Of a stretch of 64,000 bases of DNA, positions 44,685 through 53,432 are shown piece after piece. The stretch's first letter is position 1. Each line of letters begins with the position of its first letter. A program made the translations under genes and the position numbers. The notes beneath the pieces are model-generated. The model searched no databases and was not told where the DNA came from. It saw nothing but the letters and a program-made list of their open reading frames with translations. The DNA is from Segatella buccae ATCC 33574 (GTDB lineage Bacteria > Bacteroidota > Bacteroidia > Bacteroidales > Bacteroidaceae). The stretch covers positions 73,362 through 137,361 of the forward strand of contig NZ_GL586311.1 of the NCBI RefSeq assembly GCF_000184945.1. Reading direction: 5' to 3'.

Positions 44685-45419
44685 TTAACTCCTCACAAAT
44701 TCCACTTCCTTGAAAGCATAGCTGCGTATGCTCCCCTCGCGGTCGCGAAGGATGAGGTGTCCGTCGTCTTCCACTTCGACAATCGCCCCCTCAAACTCAC
44801 CGTCTTTGTCGCGATAGCGATAGAAGCCCGAACGGCGGTAGAGAGCTTCATGATAACGTTGCGACACCTCGCCGTAACGCCCTTGCCGCAGCAATTCGTA
44901 GTAGTGCTCGAAGGCATGGAGAATTTCATGGAGCAGGTGTTCGCGATCTATTTCGCGGCCTAAAAGCTGATAGAGAGAAACGGGATTGGGGGCGTCACTG
45001 CGGAACTCGCGCTGATTCACATTCAGTCCGATGCCGAAGATGCAACGGCCGATGCCCCGGCTGTTCACGGTGGTCTCTATGAGCGTGCCGCTAAGTTTGC
45101 TGTCACGCCAATACACATCGTTGGGCCACTTCAGCGTAACGAAGTCGTTGTAGGTATCGAGCGTCTCTTTCAGAGCCAAGGCCCCGGCCATGGAAAGCAG
45201 AAACTGACGGCCCACAGGCATCCAACAAGGATGCACCATGAGCGAAAAGAGCAGATTGGCCCCGGCTTCGCTCTCCCACGTGTTAGTGCCCTGCCCCCGC
45301 CCGGCTGTCTGATAGTCGGCTACGGCCACGGTCATTTCCTCCTCACCGACCGGTGGACAATCGTGCAGATAGCGATTGGTAGAGTCAACGGTTTGCAGTC
45401 TGATGATGTTTGTCTTCAT
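44685..45419 (-). CDS. birA: biotin-[acetyl-CoA carboxylase] ligase
   Basis: The 244-residue protein has the BPL catalytic motifs: TAGRGQGTNTWES, LKWPNDVYW and GIGLNVNQREF. There is no N-terminal DNA-binding domain, so it is a class I ligase that attaches biotin but does not regulate transcription. The ATG at 45419 is chosen; the longer frame adds 15 unconserved residues overlapping the upstream gene. Confidence 0.92.
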   Translation of the reverse strand: MKTNIIRLQTVDSTNRYLHDCPPVGEEEMTVAVADYQTAGRGQGTNTWESEAGANLLFSLMVHPCWMPVGRQFLLSMAGALALKETLDTYNDFVTLKWPNDVYWRDSKLSGTLIETTVNSRGIGRCIFGIGLNVNQREFRSDAPNPVSLYQLLGREIDREHLLHEILHAFEHYYELLRQGRYGEVSQRYHEALYRRSGFYRYRDKDGEFEGAIVEVEDDGHLILRDREGSIRSYAFKEVEFVRS

Positions 45420-45435
45420 CCGTATTTTCTTTTTA

Positions 45436-45813
45436 TCACACAATGACCATAGGATTGAAAGCATCCACGATGTGTTCTATCGTCTGTGCCTCCTTTTGGT
45501 CGCCGATGATGGACACAATGTCGAAACGCAACGGAGCCGACACGCCCAGCGACTTCACATAAGAATCGGCTGCACGGGCTAGCCGTTTGATTTTCTTGGC
45601 ATCCACAGCCTGCTCCGGCTGTCCGAAAGCATTGGTCTTCCGCGCTTTCACCTCCACGAACACCACCGTCTCTCCATCATCAGCCACGGCCACAATATCG
45701 AGATCGAGCTTTCCCTGCCGCCAGTCGCGGTCGCGAATCACATATCCTTTCTGCTCAAGATATTTGGCGGCCAGCTCTTCGCCCCATTTTCCCAATTCGT
45801 TATGTTCGGCCAT
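45436..45813 (-). CDS. YraN family (UPF0102) nuclease-like protein
   Basis: The 125-residue protein has the YraN pattern: GKWGEELAAKYLEQKGY, LDLDIVAVADDGETVVFVEVKARK (PD-(D/E)XK-like core with Asp, Glu-x-Lys) and a KKIKRLARAADSYV helix. Family members resemble Holliday-junction-resolvase-like nucleases, but a confirmed role is lacking. It leads the operon with birA and pyrH and has a consensus promoter. Confidence 0.88.
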   Translation of the reverse strand: MAEHNELGKWGEELAAKYLEQKGYVIRDRDWRQGKLDLDIVAVADDGETVVFVEVKARKTNAFGQPEQAVDAKKIKRLARAADSYVKSLGVSAPLRFDIVSIIGDQKEAQTIEHIVDAFNPMVIV

Positions 45814-45834
45814 GTTTTTAAACAGTTAATCATG

Positions 45835-45866
45835 CAAAAATAGCAATTTTATCTAACATGGTCAAA
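45835..45866 (-). promoter_or_regulatory. promoter of yraN-birA-pyrH
   Basis: On the minus strand TTTG (45866-45863), 20-bp gap, TATTTTTG (45842-45835). Confidence 0.85.
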
Positions 45867-45876
45867 CTATTTTTCG

Positions 45877-45884
45877 TATTTTTG
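45877..45884 (+). promoter_or_regulatory. -7 box of the ABC exporter operon
   Basis: TATTTTTG on the plus strand, back to back with the yraN promoter; no clear -33 box. Leader about 65 nt. Confidence 0.5.
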
Positions 45885-45953
45885 TACCCGCCAAACAGTT
45901 GTTTACAGAGAATGAGCCGCCCTAAATAAGGTGGATCAACAACATGCACTCTT

Positions 45954-46697
45954 ATGGAAATACAGAATCTGACATTCTACTATCCCCGACGCAAAAGACC
46001 GGTGTTCGACAAATTCAGTCTGACACTGAATCCGGGGCATATCTACGGACTTCTCGGCCCTAACGGCGCCGGCAAGTCCACCTTATTATATTTAATGTCC
46101 GGACTGCTCACTCCCACGGTCGGCGGTGTGCGACTGAACGGGAATGATGTACGGAAGCGTCGCCCGACGACCACAAGCGAGATATTCCTCGTGCCCGACG
46201 AGTTTGAACTGCCGGCTGTGACCCTCCGGAAATACATTTCCACCAACAGTTGTTTCTATCCCCGGTTTTCGATGGACGACATGGAGTGCTACCTGAAGAC
46301 TTTCGGCATGACGGCAGATGCGCATCTCGGCGACCTCTCGCTCGGACAGCGCAAGAAGATATTCATGAGTTTTGCCATGGCGACCCACACTCGTGTGCTG
46401 CTGATGGACGAACCCACCAACGGGCTCGACATCCCCGGTAAGCGCCAGTTCCGCGAATTCATCACGCAGGGACTTACTCCCGACCGTCTGTTTGTGGTGT
46501 CCACCCATCAGGTGAAAGACGTTGAGAGCATACTCGACCAAATACTTCTCATCGACCGTAGCGAAATTATCCGCAATGTGAAAGCGGAGGAAATAGTCGA
46601 AGAGCAGACTGCCGACGGCACGATAACGAATGGAGAGATAGATCTTGAGACTTATTTTGAGAAGGCAATGGCAGGAAAGGAGGTACACAATGACTAA
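45954..46697 (+). CDS. ABC transporter ATP-binding protein
   Basis: The 247-residue ATPase has Walker A GLLGPNGAGKST, signature LSLGQRKKIFMSFAMATH, Walker B VLLMDEPTNGLD and an H-switch STHQVKD. The C-terminal part resembles that of GntR-linked or YtrB-like drug/lipid exporters. It overlaps the membrane partner gene by 8 bp, so it energises that permease. Substrate unknown. Confidence 0.88.
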   Translation: MEIQNLTFYYPRRKRPVFDKFSLTLNPGHIYGLLGPNGAGKSTLLYLMSGLLTPTVGGVRLNGNDVRKRRPTTTSEIFLVPDEFELPAVTLRKYISTNSCFYPRFSMDDMECYLKTFGMTADAHLGDLSLGQRKKIFMSFAMATHTRVLLMDEPTNGLDIPGKRQFREFITQGLTPDRLFVVSTHQVKDVESILDQILLIDRSEIIRNVKAEEIVEEQTADGTITNGEIDLETYFEKAMAGKEVHND

Positions 46698-47475
46698 CGA
46701 TTTTTTCACACCCCGGCGGTTTCGGGCTTATTTTCGCAAGCTGCTGACCGAGCATTGGCGCACCATCTGCGTGGCAACGGCCATTCTTTTGGGCATCATG
46801 CTTGTCGCAGAGATATGGACGGCTTTATCCTCCTACTCCTATTACTTTTCTCTGGAAAATCCTGAATCGAACTATGACCCGGCACGAGAGACGCTTTTCT
46901 TCACCGGTGCTCTGATATTCCTTGTTGGCGGCTGCATCTCCTCCTCCCGATTGTTCACCGACGGGCAGCGGAAAGCCGGGCGCATCCACGTGCTCACAAC
47001 GCCCGTCAGCCCATTTGAGAGTTGGCTGGCGCGATGGCTCCTTTACGTGGTGGGCTATATCGTCGTATTCTTCGCCTGTTTCTATCTGGCCGACTTGGTG
47101 CGCGTGGCCATTTTTGCACCGCTGTTGCCGAAGGTCTCGGTCTCCTTTGTCAGCATCATCCCGAAAAGTATTTCCGACCGGGAGACCTATCCTACCATGT
47201 GGTTCTTCTATTTCTTCTTCACCTCATGGTTCGTGCTGGGCAGTTTCTTTTTCCCCAAACGACCGTTGTTGGCCACAAGTATCTGTATATTTATTATCGG
47301 CATGCTTTTCTTTTTCGTATTATTGGGAGTGATGGATCCGTTCATCAATCTATCCGACAGGCAATCGGCCCTTCTGAAAACCATCGCCAATCTGTGGCTC
47401 ATCCTGCACGGACTGTTGAACTGGTGGCTGTCTTATCAGCGATATAAGGAAATGGAAATCATCGACCATCACTAA
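46690..47475 (+). CDS. ABC-2 type transporter membrane protein
   Basis: The 261-residue protein has six membrane segments with an early ALIFLVGGCISSSRLF and RIHVLTTPVSPFESWLARWL loop, a common feature of ABC-2 permeases where the coupling helix lies. The ATG at 46690 (MTNDFF) overlaps the ATPase gene and is preferred over the longer frame. It likely forms a homodimer with two ATPase subunits. Confidence 0.8.
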   Translation: MTNDFFTPRRFRAYFRKLLTEHWRTICVATAILLGIMLVAEIWTALSSYSYYFSLENPESNYDPARETLFFTGALIFLVGGCISSSRLFTDGQRKAGRIHVLTTPVSPFESWLARWLLYVVGYIVVFFACFYLADLVRVAIFAPLLPKVSVSFVSIIPKSISDRETYPTMWFFYFFFTSWFVLGSFFFPKRPLLATSICIFIIGMLFFFVLLGVMDPFINLSDRQSALLKTIANLWLILHGLLNWWLSYQRYKEMEIIDHH

Positions 47476-47493
47476 ACAAGAGGAGGAAAAAGC

Positions 47494-48522
47494 ATGAAAA
47501 GGACAACCATCATCACTATATCCGCGATAGTCTTCGGTTTCGTTTTTTGGAGCACCCTGCCCGGTCTGCTTTCTTCCGTGAAGACCAAGACCTTGAGCAT
47601 AGACGACACGGAAACCATCAATTTGAAGGACTTGACAAGTCTGACCTTTCTCATGAAACCGGGAGCCGAGGATGACTACGAGGAAGAAGGACTCTTCGGC
47701 GACTACACTTTTGACATTACGATTCGGGTGGACGATCATGCCAAAGGGGTCCGCATCACATATCCTAAAGACCTTATCACCGCCCAAACAGAGGGAGTCA
47801 CAGGAAAGAGAAACAGAAGTGACATCTCCTTGCGATTCGCCCGAAAGTTCAAGGACTTTGTGACAGAGGGGGGCAGACAAATCATCTCCCAAAACAAAAA
47901 ATATGGAGGGTTTCAGGAAAAAGACGAGATGTTGAACGCATACACCATCAGTGACATTCCCGTCACAATCGTGATGCCGACGGAGAAGCTCATGACGCTA
48001 CTCAGCGACAACGACTCTCCGAAAGGCAAAAGGCTCAGGCTTCACACAGCATATACATTGACCATAGAGAATCTGAATAGCGAAAACTTCAATTTTGCAG
48101 ACAGTCTGTCTTTGTCTTTGGTCAACTGCAACATCCGGAAGGCCCATATCGCGGTTATGGAGCGCTGCCTGACACTGGATAACACGCGCATCGGCGACTT
48201 GACGTTCGAAGTATATACAGAGGAAGAACAATACACTTCGTCCACACTTTCCACCACGGGGAAATCGAGTGTGGAGCATGTAACAGTGAATGGAACCGGA
48301 GATCTCAGCCTTGACCACCAGACATTCAAGAGTATAACGGCCATCCCGTCTTCCGGAACGTTGCTCAACATCACGCTGGAAGGAATCTCGGAAGAAACAA
48401 ATATTAAAGGAACAGCGCAAAACAAATGGAACAACTCGAAATCGACGAACAATACATGCGAAAGGCCTTACAAGAAGCCGAAGCAGCCTGCCAAAAAGGT
48501 GAAATCCCCATTGGGGCGGTAG
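47494..48522 (+). CDS. exported hypothetical protein of the ABC operon
   Basis: The 342-residue protein has one N-terminal hydrophobic segment (TIITISAIVFGFVFWSTLPGLL), either a signal or anchor, then a beta-rich domain (about 40-320) with many short strands, similar in look to adhesin-like DUF2807 proteins, though the match is weak. The last ~30 residues (a Lys/Pro/Asn-rich tail) overlap the tadA coding sequence by 97 bp in another frame and may be non-native. It starts 18 bp after the permease gene, so it is probably an accessory of that exporter. Confidence 0.65.
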   Translation: MKRTTIITISAIVFGFVFWSTLPGLLSSVKTKTLSIDDTETINLKDLTSLTFLMKPGAEDDYEEEGLFGDYTFDITIRVDDHAKGVRITYPKDLITAQTEGVTGKRNRSDISLRFARKFKDFVTEGGRQIISQNKKYGGFQEKDEMLNAYTISDIPVTIVMPTEKLMTLLSDNDSPKGKRLRLHTAYTLTIENLNSENFNFADSLSLSLVNCNIRKAHIAVMERCLTLDNTRIGDLTFEVYTEEEQYTSSTLSTTGKSSVEHVTVNGTGDLSLDHQTFKSITAIPSSGTLLNITLEGISEETNIKGTAQNKWNNSKSTNNTCERPYKKPKQPAKKVKSPLGR

Positions 48523-48869
48523 TGGTGTGCAAAGGGCGCATCATATCGCGGGCACACAATCTGACAGAGACACTGCACGACGTGACAGCCCATGCCGAGA
48601 TGCAGGCCATCACAGCGGCAGCCGATCTGCTCGGAGGGAAATACCTGACCGACTGCACCCTCTATGTCACGGTAGAGCCCTGCACGATGTGTGCCGGAGC
48701 CATCGGTTGGGCACAAGTGCCCCGCATCGTCTATGGCGCCCCTGACGAGAAGCGTGGCTACCGGCACTACGCCCCTCACGCCATGCACCCGAGAGCAGAT
48801 ATTGTGGGAGGCATTCTTGAGGATGAATGCCGGGAACTGATGCAAAAGTTTTTCAGAGACAAACGATAA
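48426..48869 (+). CDS. tadA: tRNA-specific adenosine deaminase
   Basis: The 147-residue zinc deaminase converts A34 to inosine in tRNA-Arg(ACG). The catalytic HAEMQAI motif (zinc His and proton-shuttle Glu) and PCTMCAGA (zinc cysteines) are intact. The start at 48426 overlaps the upstream gene by 97 bp; an ATG at 48456 (MRKALQEAEAAC) would reduce that to 67 bp and still keep the whole fold. Confidence 0.9.
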   Translation: MEQLEIDEQYMRKALQEAEAACQKGEIPIGAVVVCKGRIISRAHNLTETLHDVTAHAEMQAITAAADLLGGKYLTDCTLYVTVEPCTMCAGAIGWAQVPRIVYGAPDEKRGYRHYAPHAMHPRADIVGGILEDECRELMQKFFRDKR

Positions 48870-49099
48870 CACTTTCGCCCTCAAAAGATCGGGCCCGTCA
48901 GAGCGAAAGCACTTATAATCATTATCGGATAGGCCTGGGAATAATCCAACCCATGGGTGACGACAGAGAGAATGTTGGCCAATCATGATAAGTGGCTATC
49001 GACACGGGTAAGAACAAGCTTTACAAAAACAGAGTTGCGAAAATTCTCCAACCAGAGAGGAAAACCGACTTTAAACCACCTAAAAACCCCACCGTTTTT
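48870..49099. other. intergenic region after tadA
   Basis: No gene seen; frames here lack promoters and recognisable folds. It leads into repeat copy C. Confidence 0.5.
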
Positions 49100-49215
49100 C
49101 AGGTTCGGGCCCTTCGAGTTTGCAAAAGAGCCACAGTTGGGAACCGAAAGGGCCACAGTTGCGTCGCAACTGTGGCCCTTTTGCAGGTTCATTCGGCCTC
49201 TTTCAGACCTGTTTT
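49100..49215. repeat. dispersed intergenic repeat, partial copy C, with a 17-bp perfect palindrome
   Basis: TTGCAAAAGAGCCACA (49120-49135) matches copies A and D. Immediately after it, AAAGGGCCACAGTTGCG (49147-49163) and its exact inverse (49165-49181) flank a single T. GCCACAGTTG also occurs as a direct repeat (49130 and 49152). The single-base centre means it cannot form a normal RNA hairpin without opening pairs. Confidence 0.7.
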
Positions 49216-49375
49216 CAGACTCAAAAATATGTTGATAAAATTCAACTTGCTGATTATCAACAGGCAAGAAGCGTCTCCAGAATTCGCATATTTTCGTCCA
49301 GCCGGTCTCTCGGCGAGAATATCGCACATACAGAAGCCGAAAAACTGCAAATCGTTTTACAAAAACTACCGGCTG

Positions 49376-50230
49376 CTACTTCACAAGCACCACGAGGTAT
49401 TTGCTTGTTGACCAGAAAATCTGCGGATTGGTGATGCGCAGCACATACTGGTTGTTGGCATCGCGCTGCAGCGTGTAGCTGGTTGCCGGATGAGCCGTAA
49501 GAAGCTTGGCCGACTTGGAGTAGAGCTTGATCTCTTTGTCCACACGGATGTCAATCTTGGTGAAATAGTTCTTGTTGAAATTAGAGCGAAGCACCTTTCC
49601 GTCTTCGATGATACGCTGGTTCTTCAACTCCTTCTTCGTGCCGAAGACAAACCATGCCGTATTGAGCTGCTTGTCCTGCTCGTTGATGACTTCAGATTTC
49701 TTTGTGCTCTCGGCATTCAGATTGTTCACATCGGTGTTCAGGTTGTTGATGGTCTCATCGAGTTCGGAGATGTGAATGTCTTTAGAGTCGAGCTCCACAC
49801 GCAACTGCTGTAGCTGGCGATCCTTTTCGCTAAGCTGCTTCATCAGGCTTTCGATGGTCTTCTTGAACTGTTCGCCCTTCATCGAACTTTCCCGCATCTG
49901 CTGACGGAGCTTTTCGATAAGTTCGCGGTTCTCCTTCATACGCCCGGAAATGAACTTGATGTTCTCACGCAACTGTTGGGCGCGGTTGGCCCCTTCACCA
50001 TCTTTCATCAGACTGACACGGTTTTCAGCCTCACTGATCTGTCTGAAACCCTCCTGAATCTCATTCAGCGTGCCCATCATATCGTTGATTTCATTGTCTT
50101 TTTGCTCAATGATCTTATTCAACGAGTCGTTCTGTGTCATACCGGCCAACTGGTTGGCATTCTTGTTTTCGGTGCAGCTTGCCATGACTAATGCGCCCAT
50201 GCAAGCAATGAACAACAACTTTTTCATCAT
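49376..50230 (-). CDS. coiled-coil lipoprotein
   Basis: The 284-residue protein has a lipobox (MASC near residue 19), a long coiled coil (about 30-190) of charged heptads such as ENIKFISGRMKENRELIEKLRQQMR and QLSEKDRQLQQLRVELDSKD, and a small beta-rich C-terminal domain (about 195-284) with YTLQRDANNQYVLRITNPQIFW. The plan fits conserved Bacteroidetes periplasmic lipoproteins of unknown function, possibly spanning between membrane and peptidoglycan. It lies 10 bp after rsmI and shares its transcript. Confidence 0.75.
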   Translation of the reverse strand: MMKKLLFIACMGALVMASCTENKNANQLAGMTQNDSLNKIIEQKDNEINDMMGTLNEIQEGFRQISEAENRVSLMKDGEGANRAQQLRENIKFISGRMKENRELIEKLRQQMRESSMKGEQFKKTIESLMKQLSEKDRQLQQLRVELDSKDIHISELDETINNLNTDVNNLNAESTKKSEVINEQDKQLNTAWFVFGTKKELKNQRIIEDGKVLRSNFNKNYFTKIDIRVDKEIKLYSKSAKLLTAHPATSYTLQRDANNQYVLRITNPQIFWSTSKYLVVLVK

Positions 50231-50240
50231 AATCTTTCGT

Positions 50241-50930
50241 TTAAGTTATTTTCTTTTTGGTATTCTTTCCTGCAAGTACAATGACAATTTCTCCCCGAGG
50301 TTCGGTCTCCTGAAAATGGGTAATGACCTCTGTCAAAGAGCCGCGCACGCTCTCTTCATGCAATTTCGAGATTTCACGGGCCACACTCACCTGGCGGTCT
50401 TGCCCAAAGATTTCGGCAAATTGCCCCAACGTCTTGAGCAAGCGATAAGGCGATTCATAGAAAATCATCGTACGCGTTTCATCTACAAGCGACTGTAAAT
50501 GGGTCTGCCGTCCCTTCTTCTGCGGCAGAAAACCTTCAAAGCAAAAGCGGTCGCAAGGCAGTCCCGACGAAACAATGGCAGGTATGCACGCCGTAGCCCC
50601 GGGAAGGGTTTGCACAGTGATGCCTGCGCGGGCAGCCTCACGGGCAAGGAAAAAGCCGGGGTCACTGATGCCCGGAGTGCCCGCATCGCTAATAAGGGCC
50701 ACTGTCTGCCCCGCTTTGAGACGCTCTACAATGCCTGAGGCTGTGCCATGCTCGTTGAATTTATGGTGTGACATCAAGTGGTTTTGGATATCAAAGTGTT
50801 TCAACAGAATACCCGATGTACGAGTATCCTCTGCCAACACGAGATCGGCCTCCTTCAGTATCCGGATAGCCCGAAGCGTCATGTCTTCCATGTTTCCTAC
50901 AGGAGTAGGCACTATATACAATGTACCCAT
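50241..50930 (-). CDS. rsmI: 16S rRNA (cytidine-1402 2'-O)-methyltransferase
   Basis: The 229-residue SAM-dependent enzyme modifies C1402 in the ribosomal P site. Motifs: GTLYIVPTPVGNMEDMTLRAI, LAEDTRTSG, ALISDAGTPGISDPG and PGATACIPAIVSSGLP. The start MGTLYIV at 50930 is set by a consensus promoter only 8 bp upstream; the longer frame runs back through that promoter. Confidence 0.93.
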   Translation of the reverse strand: MGTLYIVPTPVGNMEDMTLRAIRILKEADLVLAEDTRTSGILLKHFDIQNHLMSHHKFNEHGTASGIVERLKAGQTVALISDAGTPGISDPGFFLAREAARAGITVQTLPGATACIPAIVSSGLPCDRFCFEGFLPQKKGRQTHLQSLVDETRTMIFYESPYRLLKTLGQFAEIFGQDRQVSVAREISKLHEESVRGSLTEVITHFQETEPRGEIVIVLAGKNTKKKIT

Positions 50931-50938
50931 AGATGTTA

Positions 50939-50969
50939 CAAATGTAGCTAAATAATCCATGAATACAAA
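50939..50969 (-). promoter_or_regulatory. promoter of rsmI
   Basis: On the minus strand TTTG (50969-50966), 19-bp gap, TACATTTG (50946-50939). The transcript should begin within about 4 nt of the ATG, so it is nearly leaderless. Confidence 0.8.
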
Positions 50970-50984
50970 AAAGGGACTTAATTC

Positions 50985-51016
50985 TTTGCATTTTTTAAAA
51001 CGTCTTTGTAATTTTG
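50985..51016 (+). promoter_or_regulatory. promoter of tdk
   Basis: TTTG at 50985-50988, 20-bp gap, TAATTTTG at 51009-51016, only 8 bp from the ATG at 51025. It is divergent from the rsmI promoter, 15 bp away. Confidence 0.8.
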
Positions 51017-51024
51017 CAGGCATT

Positions 51025-51633
51025 ATGATGGAAAACTTAACGGGAGAAGCTCACCGCCCGGGAAGAATAGAAGTGGTGTGCGGCTCCATGTTCTCCGGCA
51101 AGACCGAAGAACTTATCAGGAGGATGAAACGGGCCAAGTTTGCCAGGCAAAAGGTCGAGATTTTCAAGCCGTCTATCGATACAAGATATTCGGACGAAGA
51201 TATCGTCAGCCACGACCGCACCTCTATCCGTTCCACCCCCATCGACTCTTCCGGTTCGCTGTTGCTGTTAGCGTCGGATATCGATGTGGTGGGCATTGAC
51301 GAGGCTCAATTCTTTGACGACGGTTTGGTAAGTGTGTGCAACCAGCTCGCCAATCGGGGTGTGCGCGTCATCATAGCAGGTCTCGACATGGACTTCCAGG
51401 GATTACCGTTTGGCCCAATTCCCGCACTTTGCGCCATTGCCGATGACGTGACCAAAGTGCATGCCATCTGTGTGAAATGCGGAGCACTGGCCTATGTCAG
51501 CCACCGTTTGGTGCATAACGACCGCCGGGTGCTGCTCGGTGAGAAAATGGAGTATGAACCGCTTTGCAGGGATTGTTACCAAAAGGTATTGAAGGAGGAA
51601 AAAGAACATGAACGAACAAAAGATTACGTTTGA
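51025..51633 (+). CDS. tdk: thymidine kinase
   Basis: The 202-residue type II thymidine kinase salvages thymidine. Walker [23 protein letters not shown], and the zinc lasso cysteines in CVKCGA and CRDCYQK are present. The frame opens at 50959, upstream of its promoter, so I choose 51025 (51028 is also possible). It overlaps the next gene by 26 bp. Confidence 0.93.
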   Translation: MMENLTGEAHRPGRIEVVCGSMFSGKTEELIRRMKRAKFARQKVEIFKPSIDTRYSDEDIVSHDRTSIRSTPIDSSGSLLLLASDIDVVGIDEAQFFDDGLVSVCNQLANRGVRVIIAGLDMDFQGLPFGPIPALCAIADDVTKVHAICVKCGALAYVSHRLVHNDRRVLLGEKMEYEPLCRDCYQKVLKEEKEHERTKDYV

Positions 51634-52771
51634 CAAACTTGTGAGATGGGTGGGGATCGGAGCACTCATCCTTGCCGTTCTCTATCTTGTAAACTATTTG
51701 AGCGGTGCACTGTTGCCTTTCTTCATCGCTTGGCTTTTTGCTTATCTGCTCTATCCCATCGTGAAATTTATCCAATACCGGTTGCATGTCAAAGTGCGTG
51801 CATTGGCCATCATCGTCACCATGATACTCGTCATATCAGTTATCGCCGGAGTAATCTATCTCATCATTCCCCCTATGATAGAACAGTTTGAGAAACTCGG
51901 CGAAGTGACCACCAAATGGCTTCATACAACCACACACACCAACAACCTCACCACCTACATACAAGAATGGTTGCAGGCTAACCAATCGGAAATAGAAAAG
52001 TTTTTTAAAAGCCGCGATTTCAGTGATGCCATCAAGACAGCCATGCCACGGCTCTTTTCGTTTGTGGGACAAACGGCCAGCGTGGTCATGAGCATCATCG
52101 CCTCCATGATCACCTTATTATATATGTTCTTTATCCTTCTCGACTACGAACACCTCACGCAAAACTGGATAAGAATATTCCCACAAAAGAATCGTCCATT
52201 TTGGCACGAACTGATGCAGGATGTAGAACGCGAACTCAACAACTACATTCGCGGACAAGGATTGGTAGCCCTCTGCATGGGCATCATGTTCTGTATCGGT
52301 TTCACCATCATCGGCTTCCCGATGGCCATCGGCCTGGGTATCCTCATTGGCATCCTTGACTTGGTACCCTACCTTCACACCTTTGCACTGATTCCCACAG
52401 CCTTTTTGGCCATGCTCAAAGCTGCCGATACAGGACAAAACTTTTGGTGGGTATTCGGACTTGCAGTCATTGTATTCATTGTGGTTCAGATTATCACCGA
52501 CTTCATCACAACACCCAAGATTATGGGTAAGGCTATGGGGCTCAATCCGGCCATTCTCCTGCTCAGTCTTTCGGTGTGGGGAACTCTCCTCGGCTTTATC
52601 GGACTCATCATAGCCCTGCCTCTCACCACACTCATCATAGCCTATTGGCAACGCTATGTGACCAAAGAACATGCTCCAAAGAGATCCAGTATCTCCAATG
52701 AGCATTCCGCAAGCGATTCCGATTCTCCAGACTTCCAAATACATTCAGAACCTCAAAAACCTCAAAAATGA
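51608..52771 (+). CDS. AI-2E family membrane transporter
   Basis: The 387-residue protein has about seven or eight membrane helices in the AI-2E/TqsA/PerM layout: a long amphipathic insert after helix 2-3 (about 95-155), then the core [42 protein letters not shown] and a [23 protein letters not shown] segment. The name implies export of autoinducer-2, but members also act as Na+/H+ antiporters, so the substrate is open. The C-terminal 40 residues are Ser/Asp-rich and disordered. It is coupled to tdk by overlap. Confidence 0.88.
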   Translation: MNEQKITFDKLVRWVGIGALILAVLYLVNYLSGALLPFFIAWLFAYLLYPIVKFIQYRLHVKVRALAIIVTMILVISVIAGVIYLIIPPMIEQFEKLGEVTTKWLHTTTHTNNLTTYIQEWLQANQSEIEKFFKSRDFSDAIKTAMPRLFSFVGQTASVVMSIIASMITLLYMFFILLDYEHLTQNWIRIFPQKNRPFWHELMQDVERELNNYIRGQGLVALCMGIMFCIGFTIIGFPMAIGLGILIGILDLVPYLHTFALIPTAFLAMLKAADTGQNFWWVFGLAVIVFIVVQIITDFITTPKIMGKAMGLNPAILLLSLSVWGTLLGFIGLIIALPLTTLIIAYWQRYVTKEHAPKRSSISNEHSASDSDSPDFQIHSEPQKPQK

Positions 52772-52800
52772 ATTCGTATTTAACAAAAAAGGCAGAATAA

Positions 52801-52832
52801 TTTGTTCAATTCAAAAAAACATCGTACCTTTG
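52801..52832 (+). promoter_or_regulatory. promoter of tRNA-Lys
   Basis: TTTG at 52801-52804, 20-bp gap, TACCTTTG at 52825-52832. A 5' leader of about 57 nt precedes the tRNA. Confidence 0.85.
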
Positions 52833-52894
52833 CACTCGCTTTTACAGATGCACAAAGCCGAAACCTTTGCCTCATTGGTAAAGATTAGATAATA

Positions 52895-52967
52895 GATCCG
52901 CTAGCTCAGTTGGTAGAGCACAACACTTTTAATGTTGGGGTCATGGGTTCGAGCCCCATGCGGATCA
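52895..52967 (+). tRNA. tRNA-Lys (TTT)
   Basis: Acceptor GATCCGC pairs with GCGGATC, D arm GCTC with GAGC, anticodon stem CAACA with TGTTG, loop CTTTTAA with anticodon TTT, T arm TTCGAGC. CCA is not encoded. Confidence 0.97.
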
Positions 52968-53173
52968 CTTGGTGATAAATAGCGTAAATATCATAGATAC
53001 AGCGGTTTAACACCTCAAGCAAGCAAATATATCAGTTAAAAAAAAGAGATTATTTTCTCAAATTTGACGCAAAACGCGTTACTTTTGAGTATCCTTTAAT
53101 GGCTCAAATGATATTGTTGTGTGTTTAATAACTCAATAATATTGCGGCTCAGTCGAATTTCAAATCAAAAAAA

Positions 53174-53193
53174 GGACACCTTTTTCGGTGTCC
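53174..53193 (-). terminator. terminator of tRNA-Arg
   Basis: GGACACC pairs with GGTGTCC; on the minus strand seven T follow (53173-53167). Confidence 0.8.
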
Positions 53194-53200
53194 CTTCCCG

Positions 53201-53274
53201 TGATTCCGTTGGGATTCGAACCCAAGACCCACAGCTTAGAAGGCTGTTGCTCTATCCAGCTGAGCTACGGAACC
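53201..53274 (-). tRNA. tRNA-Arg (TCT)
   Basis: On the minus strand acceptor GGTTCCG pairs with CGGAATC, D arm GCTC with GAGC, anticodon stem ACAGC with GCTGT, loop CTTCTAA with anticodon TCT reading AGA, T arm TTCGAAT. CCA is not encoded. Confidence 0.97.
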
Positions 53275-53302
53275 AATATTGCCAAATTAATATAAGCGAA
53301 TG

Positions 53303-53334
53303 CAAAAGTACTGCTTTTTTGCCGTTTAACCAAA
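53303..53334 (-). promoter_or_regulatory. promoter of tRNA-Arg
   Basis: On the minus strand TTTG (53334-53331), 20-bp gap, TACTTTTG (53310-53303). Confidence 0.85.
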
Positions 53335-53432
53335 CATTTCCACAATTATTTATGGAAAGGCAGGGTGAAGAGAATGCAACTAAAGAGTCTGAGAGATAAT
53401 AAACCAAAACAAGGAAAAAAGCAAGGGAAAAC

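Noticed and set aside
48957..49434. Overlapping frames of 92-139 codons after tadA
   Set aside because: They cross the 35-bp palindrome and repeat copy C and lack promoters.
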